A DNA stretch of 64,000 bases. Source: Plasmopara viticola (taxonomy: Eukaryota; Oomycota; Peronosporomycetes; Peronosporales; Peronosporaceae). The notes under the pieces are model-generated. The model was not told where the DNA came from. It was given only the letters and a program-made list of their open reading frames with translations, and searched no databases. The position numbers and the translations under genes were made by a program. The stretch covers positions 310,001-374,000 of the forward strand of contig MBPM02000042.1 in assembly GCA_001695595.3 (NCBI GenBank), written 5' to 3'. Shown one piece after another: positions 41,790 to 53,716 of the stretch (position 1 is its first letter; each line of letters begins with the position of its first letter).

Positions 41790-44204
41790 ATGAGCACTTT
41801 TGAATGGCTGAGATTGCAGGATAGAAGAAAGAGCCTACATACAACGCATCGTCCCCGGATGGAGCCTCCACCATCAAATGCTCGTGCGCCGCCGCCCCTG
41901 TTCAAGATGCGCCGTATTAAGAAGAACGAATACTGGTCGTTCATCCGACTTGTAGCTCCAAACGCACAGCTACCACCGGGAAAGAAGGCGTGGGAATCGT
42001 CTGATACAAACTTGGCTTATTGTCTAAAGTGCAAGAGCTCATTCAGCTTTAAATCAGGAAGTAGCGCCAGCATTCGAAAGCACATGAATCAAAACCATCC
42101 ACAAGATCTCAGCAGAGATGGGCGTGAACAGGCGTCCAAGCGAGTGGCGATCGCACTTTGTGCAAAGCGAAAATCGGATGCAATGATGGTTTCTCCGACA
42201 AAGAGAACAAGAGAGATCGATCCAACTGACGAAGAGATGGCCACAAGAGCTTTTATTGATTGGATTACCAAACGACTGCGCCCACTCAGTGTTGCCGACG
42301 ACAAGGAGCTTCGTTCTTTTTTGACGTTGATTCAGACGATGAGAGGTCTGTACGAGCTACCCTCTCGCCGCACTATTACTGAAAAAATGCAAAATCGCTG
42401 TCAGTTCAAGCGATCGCTGGTAAAGACGCAGATTGCTGAAGATGCAGACTTCTATTCTCTCACATCTGACATGTGGACATCTCGAGCAACAGATAGCTAT
42501 ATTTCGCTAACTATTCATTTTGTGAATACCAATTTTGAGATGATGACGTACACTTTGGATGTCACGAGTTTTCGTGGGAAGCCCACTGGCATCAGGATTA
42601 AATGCAAACTGGGCGTGCTCATGCGCAAGTGGGGTCTAGATGTCTCTCGCGTTACCAAAATGGTACGTGATAACAAGTCGAACATTGTCAGTGCGTGTGA
42701 TGCGCTAGGTGTGCAGCACTTCGAATGCGTGGCGCATACGCTACATTTGATTGTATCAGGAGCTCTCTCAAAAACAAGTGATGAAGTGACAAATGTGGAA
42801 GAGGATAATGACGGGAACGAGGAAGGGAGGCAGGAGGCTGAAAGTATTGCTGACAGTGAAGATGAGGAGGAGCAGTGGATTGGGGACCCTGCAATTGAAC
42901 TGGAAGCTATTGCGTTCTTGGAGCAAGAACTGGTAGAGATCGAATCCCAAACGATTGCAAGTTCTATAGACAACGTTTCGCATGAATCTGAGCCACTGGA
43001 CGTTAATGCTGATGACACGCTGGATGAAGGTCTTCTTGATGGTTGTCTTGGTGTGCGGACAACAACTTTAATTCTAAATGCTATGAAGCAAGCCATGAGT
43101 GAAACAAGAATGCATGTTTCTAGCTTTCGCAAACTTGTTCACTACTTCAACAAAAGTTCTAAAGGAAAAAACAAGTTGAAGTCGCTACAAAATGTGGCCG
43201 TACCTCTTACCGTTATTTCAGATGTCGCCACCCGCTGGATTAGCACGCATCACATGATTCAACGCCTTCTGCAACTTCGTCCTAGTATCCAATCATTCAT
43301 GGAGTTTATATTGACCGCGAAAGGCAAAGAAGAGTTCAGCGACGCAAGTATTGTGAGGCCCACTGGAGAAATGTGGTTTAGCATCCAATGCCTCGACAAG
43401 CTTCTCGTGGTTTTTGAGCTGGTCACTAAGACACTATCAGGTGGAACATACCCCAGTGCTACATTGATATATCCATGTATACGCCTTCTTGAAAAGCGAC
43501 TATTAAATCAGAGGATATTTGCCAAAATATCGGTTGCTCACGCTGGAGAATATTACTATAGCTCGGTGCTAGAACGCATGCATCTCGTCCGTCGGTATTT
43601 CTTGTTTTTGCTCCGAAAAAGATTCAAGCAATTACCTTTGGATGTGAAATATTGCTGCTTGCTTGATCCTCAATTCGTGCATGGTGAGTCACTGAACGCA
43701 ACAGAAAAAATAGAAGGGAGGGAGTTCTTGGTGAGCGAGGCAATGCACTCTGCTGGTGCTGGTATCTACAGCACGAGCTTTGATGAGGATAGCGATGAAG
43801 AAGAGAACTTCATCAATGATCTCCTTGGACGCAAGCGAAGATCGCCTCGTCCTCAAGTGCAAAACGGGTTGTCGCTTCGTGCAAAAGTAGAGGCAGAGGT
43901 GAATCGATACTACGATAGATCTTATCAAAATGCACAAGAAAATACGTGCCAAAAGCAGAAGTCGAAAACACAGAAACTTGACGATGGTCTCAAGTGGTGG
44001 CGCGAAAATGGCAGTGAGTTTCCGCTCTTAGCTCCTATTGCGAGGAAATATTTTGGCATGGTAGCTACATCAGTACCTTCAGAGCGCTGCTTCTCGTGGG
44101 CAGGAAACATTTTTACAGCACGGCGTAATCGGTTGTCTTGTTCCAACCTAAGAGATCTCCTTTTTCTTTACAGCAATACGATTGGCGAGGAACCAGAGGA
44201 GTAG
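41790..44204 (+). CDS. hAT transposase with BED zinc finger
   Basis: 804 residues, no stops or shifts. A BED-type finger at about 45-110 (YWSFIRL, CLKCKSSFSF, IRKHMNQNH) should bind element ends. The RNase-H-like catalytic core begins near 225 with SLTSDMWTS (first catalytic Asp), followed by YISLTIHFV, then MVRDNKSNI near 290 and CVAHTLHL near 315. A long acidic helical insertion lies at about 335-420. The C-terminal hAT dimerisation domain, about 720-795, has PLLAPIARKYF, SVPSERCFSWAG and RRNRLS. The order and length match complete family members. A shorter start at the second Met (MEPPPSN) is possible. Confidence 0.92.
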   Translation: MSTFEWLRLQDRRKSLHTTHRPRMEPPPSNARAPPPLFKMRRIKKNEYWSFIRLVAPNAQLPPGKKAWESSDTNLAYCLKCKSSFSFKSGSSASIRKHMNQNHPQDLSRDGREQASKRVAIALCAKRKSDAMMVSPTKRTREIDPTDEEMATRAFIDWITKRLRPLSVADDKELRSFLTLIQTMRGLYELPSRRTITEKMQNRCQFKRSLVKTQIAEDADFYSLTSDMWTSRATDSYISLTIHFVNTNFEMMTYTLDVTSFRGKPTGIRIKCKLGVLMRKWGLDVSRVTKMVRDNKSNIVSACDALGVQHFECVAHTLHLIVSGALSKTSDEVTNVEEDNDGNEEGRQEAESIADSEDEEEQWIGDPAIELEAIAFLEQELVEIESQTIASSIDNVSHESEPLDVNADDTLDEGLLDGCLGVRTTTLILNAMKQAMSETRMHVSSFRKLVHYFNKSSKGKNKLKSLQNVAVPLTVISDVATRWISTHHMIQRLLQLRPSIQSFMEFILTAKGKEEFSDASIVRPTGEMWFSIQCLDKLLVVFELVTKTLSGGTYPSATLIYPCIRLLEKRLLNQRIFAKISVAHAGEYYYSSVLERMHLVRRYFLFLLRKRFKQLPLDVKYCCLLDPQFVHGESLNATEKIEGREFLVSEAMHSAGAGIYSTSFDEDSDEEENFINDLLGRKRRSPRPQVQNGLSLRAKVEAEVNRYYDRSYQNAQENTCQKQKSKTQKLDDGLKWWRENGSEFPLLAPIARKYFGMVATSVPSERCFSWAGNIFTARRNRLSCSNLRDLLFLYSNTIGEEPEE

Positions 44205-44481
44205 CTGAAGACGTACGGTAGAAACGTGGTAAAGAGTTACATGTTGTAAATAGACTTTTTGCACAACTCACGTCAGCTTTAATGTGCCAGCAGCCGCCTT
44301 GTCTTACCAACTCTTCTCCCGTCCATTCTTATGTTTGTGCAGCTTAAACATGGTATGGTTTCAAACCATTGGTTTGACAGGTTACAGTGTCTTTCTGAGA
44401 CGTCAAACAACGTCTAAAAAAACCTGAATGGGAACTCTGGACGGGAACAGGAATCACATTTTTTTTACGTAAACACCGTTT

Positions 44482-44496
44482 ACGTCCCCGTCCCTA
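44482..44496 (-). repeat. Right terminal inverted repeat of hAT element
   Basis: ACGTCCCCGTCCCTA, pairing with the left end. The second target-site duplication copy follows at 44497-44504. Confidence 0.85.
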
Positions 44497-45260
44497 ATCG
44501 AGATATCTCTTCACCGAATTAAGCAGTGTTAGATTGATTAAGCCACCTTTAGAATCACCTAGTCAACTAAGTTTATTTGAAAATCAAAGGTTGATCCAAA
44601 AAATACTTAGCAAAGGTCAGATCAATGTTCTGGCTCATAACGTTGCTTGAAAATTCAAGATGAACATCATTCTAGTTCGCGACAGATACTGACAACAGCT
44701 TGTCCGTCATATCTCGAACACAATTATTCTTTTGAAACTTTTTCCAAGTGGAACGCAAATGCGGCTTTATATACTGCGAATAGCTCGTCTTTACGCTTCC
44801 AAGTCCGTGCTTCTCGTCCCTACGCTCTTTCTCGTTACTGGAATACTTGCACAGTGACTGCAGCGGGGCTGGCGTAGCTATTTGCTTAGAGAAAGCGGTC
44901 TTCGACTTCTACCGCATACCTTAAGGCCAAAACGCTCGACTCTAAAGGCTAGTATAAGTCCCTATGCTGAGGCTAAATGTAATTCTATTTATCTCGAATT
45001 ACATTGGCCACCAGTAAAGCCACACACCCCTTTCGGTATAGCCACACACACCCATACTTTGACCAATTAAATCAAAGTTTTCCGCCTTCAGCCATTACTT
45101 GTAAATTTCGAAAGTAAGATGCGCTGGTGCTACATTCCTCCCATGAGATGCCTCAAAGAGGCCAATTCATTCTATGTTCTCGATCTTCAATGGAGCGAAA
45201 ACCAGACATTTTTCAACATGCTCCACGAGTCAATCTCGAATGATTTTTATTGTTTTGTAA

Positions 45261-45792
45261 CTAGTATCTAAGGAGAGTTAAGTTGGCATTCCCCGCGCGA
45301 TCACGTTTCTTGACGTTGTAAATACGCTGTTCGGTGGCCCGGATGCTAGCATGTGCAGCACGCATTGTACTCAAAATTAGCCGCGGAGGAGCGCCGCCTT
45401 CGCTCAAGCTTATTACCTGCTGCTCTTGCTCCCGAGTCAGCGCCCTTGTTTCAGGGAATGCCGCCAAATTTTCAGTCGCGTTGTGATTATGGCTTGCGTC
45501 CACCACCATAAGAACCCACTCCTGCCTATTATTTTCGCCCAGCTTCCGCGTAACGGTAAGAGACCACGGGCACATCAAAAGTCGCGTTAATGTTTGGCGT
45601 ACGTTCACACCTTTTTTTGTGTTCGCCGCTGTGGGCGCACGCGAGCCACACCTGCCGCGTGTTTGAGTTACTGCCAAATCTTGAGCGCACATTCTCGGTT
45701 GAATAGCCTTCGTTCAAGGCAAACTTGTGCACTGTTTTTATTGCATCTTTAAGTGTATCAAATGTCTGCATCGGAGGGCAAGACAGCGGCAT
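45261..45792 (-). pseudogene. MULE/FAR1-type transposase N-terminal remnant, frameshifted
   Basis: Two overlapping minus-strand frames carry successive parts of a MULE DNA-binding region. The first, from the ATG at 45792, has FDTLKDAIKTVHKFALNEGY and VWLACAHSGEHKKRC. The second, ending at 45261, has CPWSLTVTRKLG, WVLMVVDASHNHN (the Cys/His zinc-binding pattern of WRKY-GCM1-like fingers) and TREQEQQVISL. The switch between frames is near 45570. The catalytic DDE part is absent, so this is a truncated dead copy. Confidence 0.65.
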
Positions 45793-47360
45793 TATGAGAG
45801 ACTAAAAGTGCTTGAATGGTGTAAATGAATAGCTTGTTCTAAGCGGTATACGGTATAATAGTAAAATAATGTTGGCGCAGTGCTAAACGTACACACGCGC
45901 GTATACGCTCTTTGCAGGAATGAGTTTGTGGCGGGGGGGGTTATTTATGGCCGAAGGCTTATACAATTGGTCGAAGTATGGGGGTGTGTTGGCTATATCC
46001 AAAAGGCTGTGTGGCTATACTGGTGGCCATTACATTTTTTATAGAATTTGTTCAAACGTAATCATCTAATTGGCAAAGTCATTCTCTTGATATGCATAAA
46101 GCAGCGATAATTTTACCATGCGATGTTGTTTTTTAGTTACCCAGTGCTGAATACTGCTTAATAGAAATGTGCGACGTGATTTATAACATGAAGAATCTAT
46201 TTACAGTGACCCCTTCACACTCTTTCCCATCAAGACTTCGAGCTCAAGCAAGTAAAAAAATCCATTAAAATTTTCTGCCTATCAGAAATCACTATTTTGA
46301 TAAACTCTACTTTGAAGCAATTCCAGAAAAAAACCGAGGTCAGCCGACCTTTTGTCGTCCGCAACTAGGGGTTTGAAACAGACTATGCTCGAAGATGCTA
46401 GCCAAATTTGCAGTTTCCGAACAGCACACAGCATCTCGTCGTAAGTACGGTATGCTGTCAGGCGAAAACTGCGAACATAGAGCGCGCTTGCGCCACGCGT
46501 GTCAGTCACCCGCTGCTCAATGTAGACACGTTCCAAGCCTTATGGTCAAGTATGACCGGCCAATTTCGACATTGAATAATAAAGAGGGCGAGTGTTTCCC
46601 TCAACAAAGTCCGAGTCAAATTTGTGAGCGGCTCGCACAACCAAGCCGATGACCCACCCCCAACGATAGTACCCTGCATACGCCGCACTCTTTTGAGCCA
46701 CACACTTTCACGCCCGTGCCTTACACGCCGCGTGCTTGTTCTCCGACCGATCACTTTTGACATGACCATATTTTTGGCCAACAACTTCAGCGAGGCGCAG
46801 GTGCACAAAGTGCGAATTAAACAAACGAATCCAGCCAAATCGTGTGCAAAGTGCAAGTTCGTTTTCAATGAGGCTACCGTGATCGCCCAGAGATAACGTC
46901 GGGGCATTTGGATACGTAAAACGTTGGGGTTTTGGCTATTATAAACGCGAAGCATAAATCACGCACAGCTCCAAGGGTCAGGTACTACTTCCGCAACACT
47001 TTCTTCTAAAGCAGACTATCGTACTCGCTTGGCGGTAATTGAGAGCGGAGACTCGGTCTAGCACCGCGCGGTGTATTGGTGGCATTCACATCCTTCACAA
47101 GGTTTGAAAGGGGTTTACTACCTTTGAGAATTATGTATAAAAGCACAACAAGCTATACGCTTTGATCGCAAGTCGCATAAGCTTCAACGAATGTGATATT
47201 TGTGATTTTGGTACATATTTTCTCGCCTTAGAATTCGTCGTCAAATGTCAGCTTATTATCGTCCTGCTACCTATGGTTCGCAACGTCATGCTCCCGAGAG
47301 CATATCTTTCAAAGCGGTCGCAAGGATTATCAGATGAACTCTGTTGTGGCACAGCGCTGA

Positions 47361-47460
47361 ACGCTTAGCCGCGGGACGCATTCTGTCACCGAAGAGACTA
47401 TTTGCCGTGCACGCTTAGCCGCGAGACGCATACTGTTACCGTAAAGTCTATTTGTTGTGA
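47361..47460 (+). repeat. Two-copy tandem repeat, 50-bp unit
   Basis: 47361-47410 and 47411-47460 both start ACGCTTAGCCGCG and share ACGCAT, CTGT.ACCG and CTATTTG at the same spacing, with scattered substitutions. Confidence 0.8.
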
Positions 47461-50400
47461 TCAAAGCGTCGACGACATCAGGGCAATCTTGCCAAAAAGA
47501 GAGAACATTTACTCCAATGTTAAAGAAACCAGGTTCGGCTCTAGCGATAGCGTCGCGCGAGAATGTGATAGTAGCACTCGATTTATTAAGTGAGGAGAAG
47601 CAGAAAAGGACAATGTATTTTTATCACGCGGCGCACAGCATGCCCTTTGCTATGCTGTCGCTTACAACCGATGTCTGGCGGACGTGCTGCACCGCAACAA
47701 CGACGTGATCGACCACATGCTCAATGGTGCCGTAGCTCCGAGATCTTCAATATTTGCTCGAGCGTGTAGTTGCATCGCTCTGCAAGCAAAGAGTTTGGCT
47801 CGCTCGTTGAGACAACAGTTGTGGCACTTCATGGTCAAATCAAATTATGGCACAACTCATGGGTCGGCCTCCTCTGACTGTGCCTACTTGTGATTTGACA
47901 AAATAAGTCTGAGTCATAACACGGCTTAATGGAGCATATTGAACGTTTTTGCACCTTTTGAAATATGCCAAGCGTATGCGCTAATTCTCTTGTCGCTATG
48001 ACTTTGGCGTGTCCGATTAAGCGCGGGTACGATTAAGAAAAATAACTGTATATCTAGGCATCTTGTAAAGCAGAGGGGATACCTTCTTTTCTAGAGCTCA
48101 TGAGATCTAAGACTTTACACTAGCAAGATTACTTTGAAGTCGTTCTCGTTTCTAATTATGACCAGCAACACCTCCGACACGACAAAAAATATCGCTAATA
48201 GGGTCAGAGACGCTGAGGCAACAAGCAAAGTTCATTCAGATTCTCTATCGTTCGCAACACGAGCCATTCTTATACTTTTGCAGCAAGCCTTTAGTCATTC
48301 TTAGCCAGTATCTGAGGCGTGACTACGATGGCGGCTCGCAATGGTAATACCTGGCCTCCGCTCTATTAAGCCACCAGATGAGCAAGGTAGACGATACAAG
48401 ATGAAAACTACAAGGCCAACAGCTTGGCCATTAGAGCGCGCATGCTTACACTAATCATTGTTCGAGGCTGAAAACTACTACTAGGGGTAGTACTTGGCTT
48501 TGCCGTACGAGTCACAGGCTCTCAAATAGGGATCTGACAATTCAATTGTAGCTACGCTCGATTCATTTAATGTTGCCTTGGTCGGTAAGTCATGAGGCTC
48601 GGGTTATACAGAGGGTGATAGACCAGTGCGACGCCATTGTTATTTACAAGTGACCGCATCGTCATCTGACGGTATGCCATATGACGAGATGCCAAAAAGT
48701 ATTGAGACGCTCCGACCTTGGCTCGTGTCTCAATGCTGTTTTATGCTACTCAGATCACCTGGTCTGAGTACACGATTACCGCGGAGGTCTTTTATTAATT
48801 TAAATTTACTGCGACGGCATCACGTAGCTATATATACATAAGAAGCGAATACGGTCTTCCGGTTCGCGACTGTTCTCTTTTTGGGTCCTATGACTCAGAG
48901 CGGACGACGGTTTTGTACAGCTTGCTGTGCAAACAGTTGGGTCTGAGAAGCAGCACAAGCCACAAGCATGATATGTAGTAGACAAATAGATTTAAACGAT
49001 ATGTTTGAGAAGTATTTGCTTAAAAGCTTGGCGGGAAAATGTAACGAAGCTATAGAAATCTAGTGCAGTCGGTGATAGAAGCGTTTTGTTTGACATGAGT
49101 CATGTTGTGTCTCAATCATGGATAAGGAGGCAGCACATATAGCTGCTGAGCTTAACAGTTTGCTCTAACGCCTAAACACGTACTTTGCTTGTTTAGATCA
49201 TCTCTTTGGTGACGGATATAGGTCTGAGCAAAATTTGTACTCAATCCCTTTTCCCTACTGGAGGTGTCTTACAAGGAAGCCTTGTGCGAAATACTGAGTC
49301 CGCATACTTGCGAAGCTTTTCATACGCCGAATTCTTCTTTAGCTATTTTCATCCTTGATTCTTGAAGCGCTCAGCCTCTTCGGAAATACGCGTTCTTGAT
49401 GAACAACTCCGGTCTGTCCGACCATGAGGTTTGCGGATTATATGATGTCGACATGCGAAGTCTTCGTTAAAACAATTGACCCAGAGAGCCCGTCCGCACT
49501 CAAAAATAATGCAGCTATCTGACACAAATGACCAAGTCAGGCACAATTAAAAAAATGGTCTTGCTTTACCGGTCAGCAAGAAACAAAAGTTCCCGCCGAA
49601 TTCTTCGACAGGCTTAGCACAACATCCAAAGACATGGACCCGTATATGTGAATATCCAATCATGCAGTTTGGGCCACGAATAACAGGTCGTAAGTTCACT
49701 CTCGACTGAGAGCGGTGCACTGTGAGCCTCGTAAGGAATACTATGGCATTGGAAAGGGCTTACTACACTTGATGGTTTGCCCTGATCGCAACAGCCCGGT
49801 TATCGCCAAAATTAATGTAATCTTGCGCTCGATTGCGCTGACAATTTTATGTCTAAGTCATTATGTTCAATGCTCTCACGCATATGCCATCTCGTGCGGA
49901 TTATATATGATACCGATGGAGCCAAAATCGTGACGTGAGACAGCTTATAGTCTGGTAGACATCGTAATGCATCAGCCAAAGAGTTTGCTTTGCCAGCTTG
50001 TACTTCACCTTAAACCTATAGTCTGCAAGGAGGGAAACCACCTTAATGCCCAGCAAGAAACAATGCTCTATAATCTCCTTATTAGAATATATACCTCGTC
50101 TCATGCGTGAGAGGATTGGCGTCATGGATGTCTGACCTCGGTCCAAATATATAGCATCAAACGCTGTATGACACAAGTGAGTGAAAGGTCACTTCAAGTG
50201 CCCCCACCCTTGATGACTTATTGGCCAATCAGACCTTAAATGGTATGCAGCAAATGCTGTTTACGATGAGTTTTGCTCGAAGATCACATGCCGCTCCTCG
50301 CGCAGTGGTAGAGTAATTTCGTCCACGCTACCTTGGCTTATCTCGCAAACTCATTTGTGACGTTCAACATTAAATGGGTCATATGGACAACGCTAAGTGG

Positions 50401-52591
50401 TTTACTTGCTACTTCACGCGTAGTGGTAGGGTCAAAATGTATACTCTCAGCTTAACGCCAGCCTGGCATGTAGCCTATGCCAGCATCGCTTAATGGTTCA
50501 CATGCTACTGCACGCTCGGCGTCACTGATATTCCTATATATAAAATGTCCGACACATTGATTGACTCGGGCCACTGTTTGCTTCATCAATGTTTTTGATT
50601 AAAGTAAAGGAAAGTTTATGACTCATGGAGGCTCTGCCAGGAGCATAGCAGGTGACGCCTAAGTCTTTGACCTTTAAGTAAGCCAATATTCGTGGCGCTT
50701 TCACTAAGCGATATTTTAGGACGGGGTCATACGTTTCATCCAGGCGCAAGGTCAAATAGCATTCGACACTGCCAAAGTCAAGAAGCTTTGAGCCTATATG
50801 ACCAAGACCCAAAGTACACTAGCTTTCACATCGACCGCTAGGCTCCATGGTAAGTCAGTTTGCTCAGAATCCATTGCACTTTGACTTTTTTCCTTTGACA
50901 GTGAAGCATTGAATATAAATATCCGACGCCATGGATTCGACGAGGATAGACCGTAGGTTTTTAAAAACCGCCGTAGCCTCCAGCATTGTGTTGTTGTTTA
51001 CCCCGGCTTGTGTACTTAGGTGCTTTAAAAAGTATCAAGAAAGATGAAGTCCCTGCTAAACTTACTTTACTCGCTCATAATTCGATCAAAGCATATATTT
51101 GTTGCATTAAATAACTGGTCTCTAATTTACATCCAAAAGAACGCTTCGATTCTTTCAAAAGCCGACGCGCGCAACAAAACGACTGAGCGCAATTGCTATG
51201 CAAGGTGCCCAACGATCCCGTCAAAACAATCATTTGACTTTTTGGCCCATTTAAATTCGGTTAAGTGCTTATCTCTTTTGGCGATATCCTTCATTTCCTA
51301 AGCAACCAAAAGTGCATGCTGTGTTTAACCCTCAGGCACCTTAGCTTGGGCGAAGTCGGCGCATTTGCACCGCTTTGTACGGCCCAACCTGACCAGTGAC
51401 AGTATCAAGAGAGTTTCTGTCGTCGTCACTCCCGCTGTCGAAACCATCTTGCGTCTTCACGTATGTACCGTCGGCATTTACAGCGCCAACACCCGAATGC
51501 ACATGTTTTCAGCACAGTAACAATTCTCCATAAATTACGCGCTGCTTTCTGCTAAATCTATGGCAAAAGGGATCCGCCTCATAGTTCAACAAAAAAAATA
51601 ATATAAGAGGCCGCGAGTGCGTTAGACTCTTGTAGCATTGTTCTCAACGTGGGAAGGACAGAGCAAATGCTGCACATATCAACATATTGCATCTTAAAGG
51701 TTCTTTGCCAGGTCGCACCTCGGAAAACCCTGATCATTATTGGCTGGGGCAGCGGGTTATTCGTTGTATTCACACAATCATCAGCGATTTACAGATACAA
51801 TAAAATACAAATACGATTGTTGCTTTTTTACAAGCACTTACTATACACCTATACGCATTGCTTATGTGAGCAATGTGTTATTGTCAAAAACAGCATTAAC
51901 GCGGTCTAAGCTTCAAATACCATTGAAGCTTTGTCACGCCGGATACTCACTTTGTATAGTAAATTTATTTGCCTGACTTCTCTATTTATACAACATTAGA
52001 TCTGGAAAAGTACATTGGCCGAATTGCAAAACTTCAAAGAGCCAAAACTTCGATTGTAATGACTCGCTTCTTATTGCGGGGTTCCTTATCGGATGCGTTT
52101 GCGGTCTAGAGCATGAGCATTATAATAGCGCACGATCTAACTTTTTGAATGGCTATACTTTGTACAAGCGAGAGAAATTAACATTTTAGCAATAGAAGGA
52201 GATATAGTCTTGCAATATCTAATTGCAAGTGATTGTTCATGCCTTGATTGGCCATTGATTCAGTATGACATACTTGTTAGCCAATGTAAGTACTTTCAAT
52301 TCTGCTAATTTGTGCAAAAGTAATAATGTTTCTTTGTAATAAATTTGATAATAAGCTAGTCATATAACAGCTCTATCGTTAGGTAAGCTCAAAGCAATTT
52401 GCAAAGTGTTTGCAGGCTGAAAAGCGATTGAAGTGAAGATCAGCAAGTCCTTAAAGAATTTTGCTACGAACTCAAAGTACATATCTACGACAGTAGACTT
52501 ATCTAGGTGTGTTCACATCCTTGACACATGATATCCAACATCGAACCTATCATCGCTGCAGAAAGTTGCCATCAAAAAGAAACCTTTCCTG

Positions 52592-53716
52592 TCAGCAGAT
52601 GCCAATATCCTCGAAACGACATCGAAATCCCTGCACAATTTCTACGTCGTGCAAAGCACGCCGCTCGGGAGAAGGTACGAACCACGATGCACGCATGCCA
52701 TCCGTTCCGCAAATGACGCTCAAATGTCGCTCCAGTCTCGACGTTGACTTGTCCCCACCGCGACGCGCTGCAAGTTGGTCGGCAATCAGTGTAAACAAGG
52801 GATCTTGATAAATATTGTACAGCTCCATCATGAGCATGAGGGAGCAAAAGAGCCCGAACACAGCTGCTGCTGCCAAGATCCAGCCACCCAACTTGCCTGG
52901 AAATTGATCCTTTTGCAGGCCACACGCGTATTTGCCACGGGAGCACAGGGCATATTGCATTAGCACAAGCAGCGACGCTTGCACGCTCGTTGCCGTTACG
53001 TATAGTAATAGTAAAAGAAACGCCTTTTGATTCCCGATCCCTACGCAATTATTAACCCACGGACTAATCACAAATCACAAAAATTGTTACCAAAGTACTG
53101 AGTTTACGAAAAACTCTACATGTTCGCACCAATGATGATCCTGCAATACAATACATCGCTCGCAGGTGTGACAATGCGTGGCCCTGCAATGATAAAGTTT
53201 GCGTCAGTATACACAGCTAAGCATCTAATTTCAATCAATGGCCCACCTTGTTGGTCGATAGATTGCGCATTCGTCGCAGTAAATGAGCAGTGAACCATCG
53301 TCCTCGCACTTCTCAAAGTCGTTCATGGCCATTTCCTCTTCAATCTCTTCCACGTCTTGATCTGTGTCGTTGCCCTGGTCATCTGCTTCAGAAGGGGAAA
53401 AGGCTTTAAGCTTAAAAGGAACCGTCCCCGGATTGGTAGTAAGCACCACGACGTGACACCACAGACACATGCCGAAAAGCATCGTAAACCAAACGCTCTC
53501 GGACGATCCAATGGGTGACAGCAGCCCCACCCACAGCGAAATGGACGTGAGCACGGCCCCCAGTAATCCAAATACAAGCAGCCAAGCGAACAGCGCGATT
53601 ATAATACCCGCAGCATCCCGCACGAACCACAGCGGACGATACGCTACAAGTAGTCGTCGCAATGACATATATACGGATTGCGAATTTTCTGTGATGTAGC
53701 ACAATATTATTGTCAT
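52592..53716 (-). CDS. DHHC-type protein S-palmitoyltransferase, three exons
   Basis: Exons (minus) 53716-53247, 53183-53130 and 53063-52592 give 331 residues. Intron 1 is 63 nt and intron 2 is 66 nt; both are GT..AG and the phases match. Intron 2 splits the catalytic Cys codon. Four membrane helices: two before the core (about 30-85), two after (about 190-260). The NPG motif (TTNPGTVP) is at about 95-102, then an acidic loop, then the Cys-rich domain about 147-190: CDEC, IYRPTRATHC, C..C, DHHC at 172-175, PWVNNCVGIGNQKAF. The Cys of DHHC forms the acyl-enzyme; the enzyme S-acylates membrane proteins at the Golgi or plasma membrane. The start may instead be the internal ATG at 53668, since ACAG/GTAAAC and CATCACAG flank a possible 40-nt leader intron. 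Confidence 0.88.

Larger units (their letters stand above)
41707..44496 (+). mobile_element. hAT-superfamily DNA transposon, nearly complete
   Basis: 2,790 bp bounded by inverted ends TAGGGATGGGGACGT (41707-41721) and ACGTCCCCGTCCCTA (44482-44496), matching at 14 of 15 positions. An imperfect 8-bp duplication flanks it. It holds one uninterrupted 804-codon transposase frame. Subterminal DNA contains further short inverted motifs (GAGACGTC near each end). It may be autonomous or only recently silenced. Confidence 0.88.
41227..44558 (-). pseudogene. Putative membrane protein gene split by the hAT insertion
   Basis: On the minus strand a hydrophobic frame runs from the left edge of the hAT element (41698) to 41285, with segments such as VLYYFVFIVEQFAIPIIY and LLLVALCVSIILTSLGG. 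There a GTAAGA donor and a TTTCTGCAG acceptor (46-nt intron, 41239-41284) lead to a short end and TAG at 41227. On the other side of the element, 44505-44558 is open in the same frame. Removing the element and one copy of its target duplication leaves a continuous frame across the junction. An AG acceptor at 44559-44560 would start this exon. Upstream exons were not found. Family unknown; the model is tentative. Confidence 0.35.
44559..52591. other. 8 kb gene-poor stretch
   Basis: Apart from a MULE remnant (45261-45792) and a tandem duplication (47361-47460), no feature is supported. Minus-strand frames at 46282-46536 and 46506-46955 look weakly coding and overlap out of frame, possibly one decayed gene. 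50534-50812 minus (92 codons) is uncharacterised. Near 50280-50520 a motif like ACGCGTAGTGGTAGG recurs in degenerate form. The rest is AT-rich and looks like old repeats. Confidence 0.45.

Noticed and set aside
46506..46955. 149-codon minus-strand frame
   Set aside because: No ATG-supported start, no domain and a competing plus-strand frame (46624-46896) of equal quality; left as possible decayed DNA.
50295..50335. tRNA-like D-arm string GCGCAGTGGTAGAG
   Set aside because: No matching acceptor stem, anticodon arm or GGTTCGA T-loop follows. Similar degenerate strings nearby suggest a diverged repeat or an old tRNA-derived SINE, but I could not support either.
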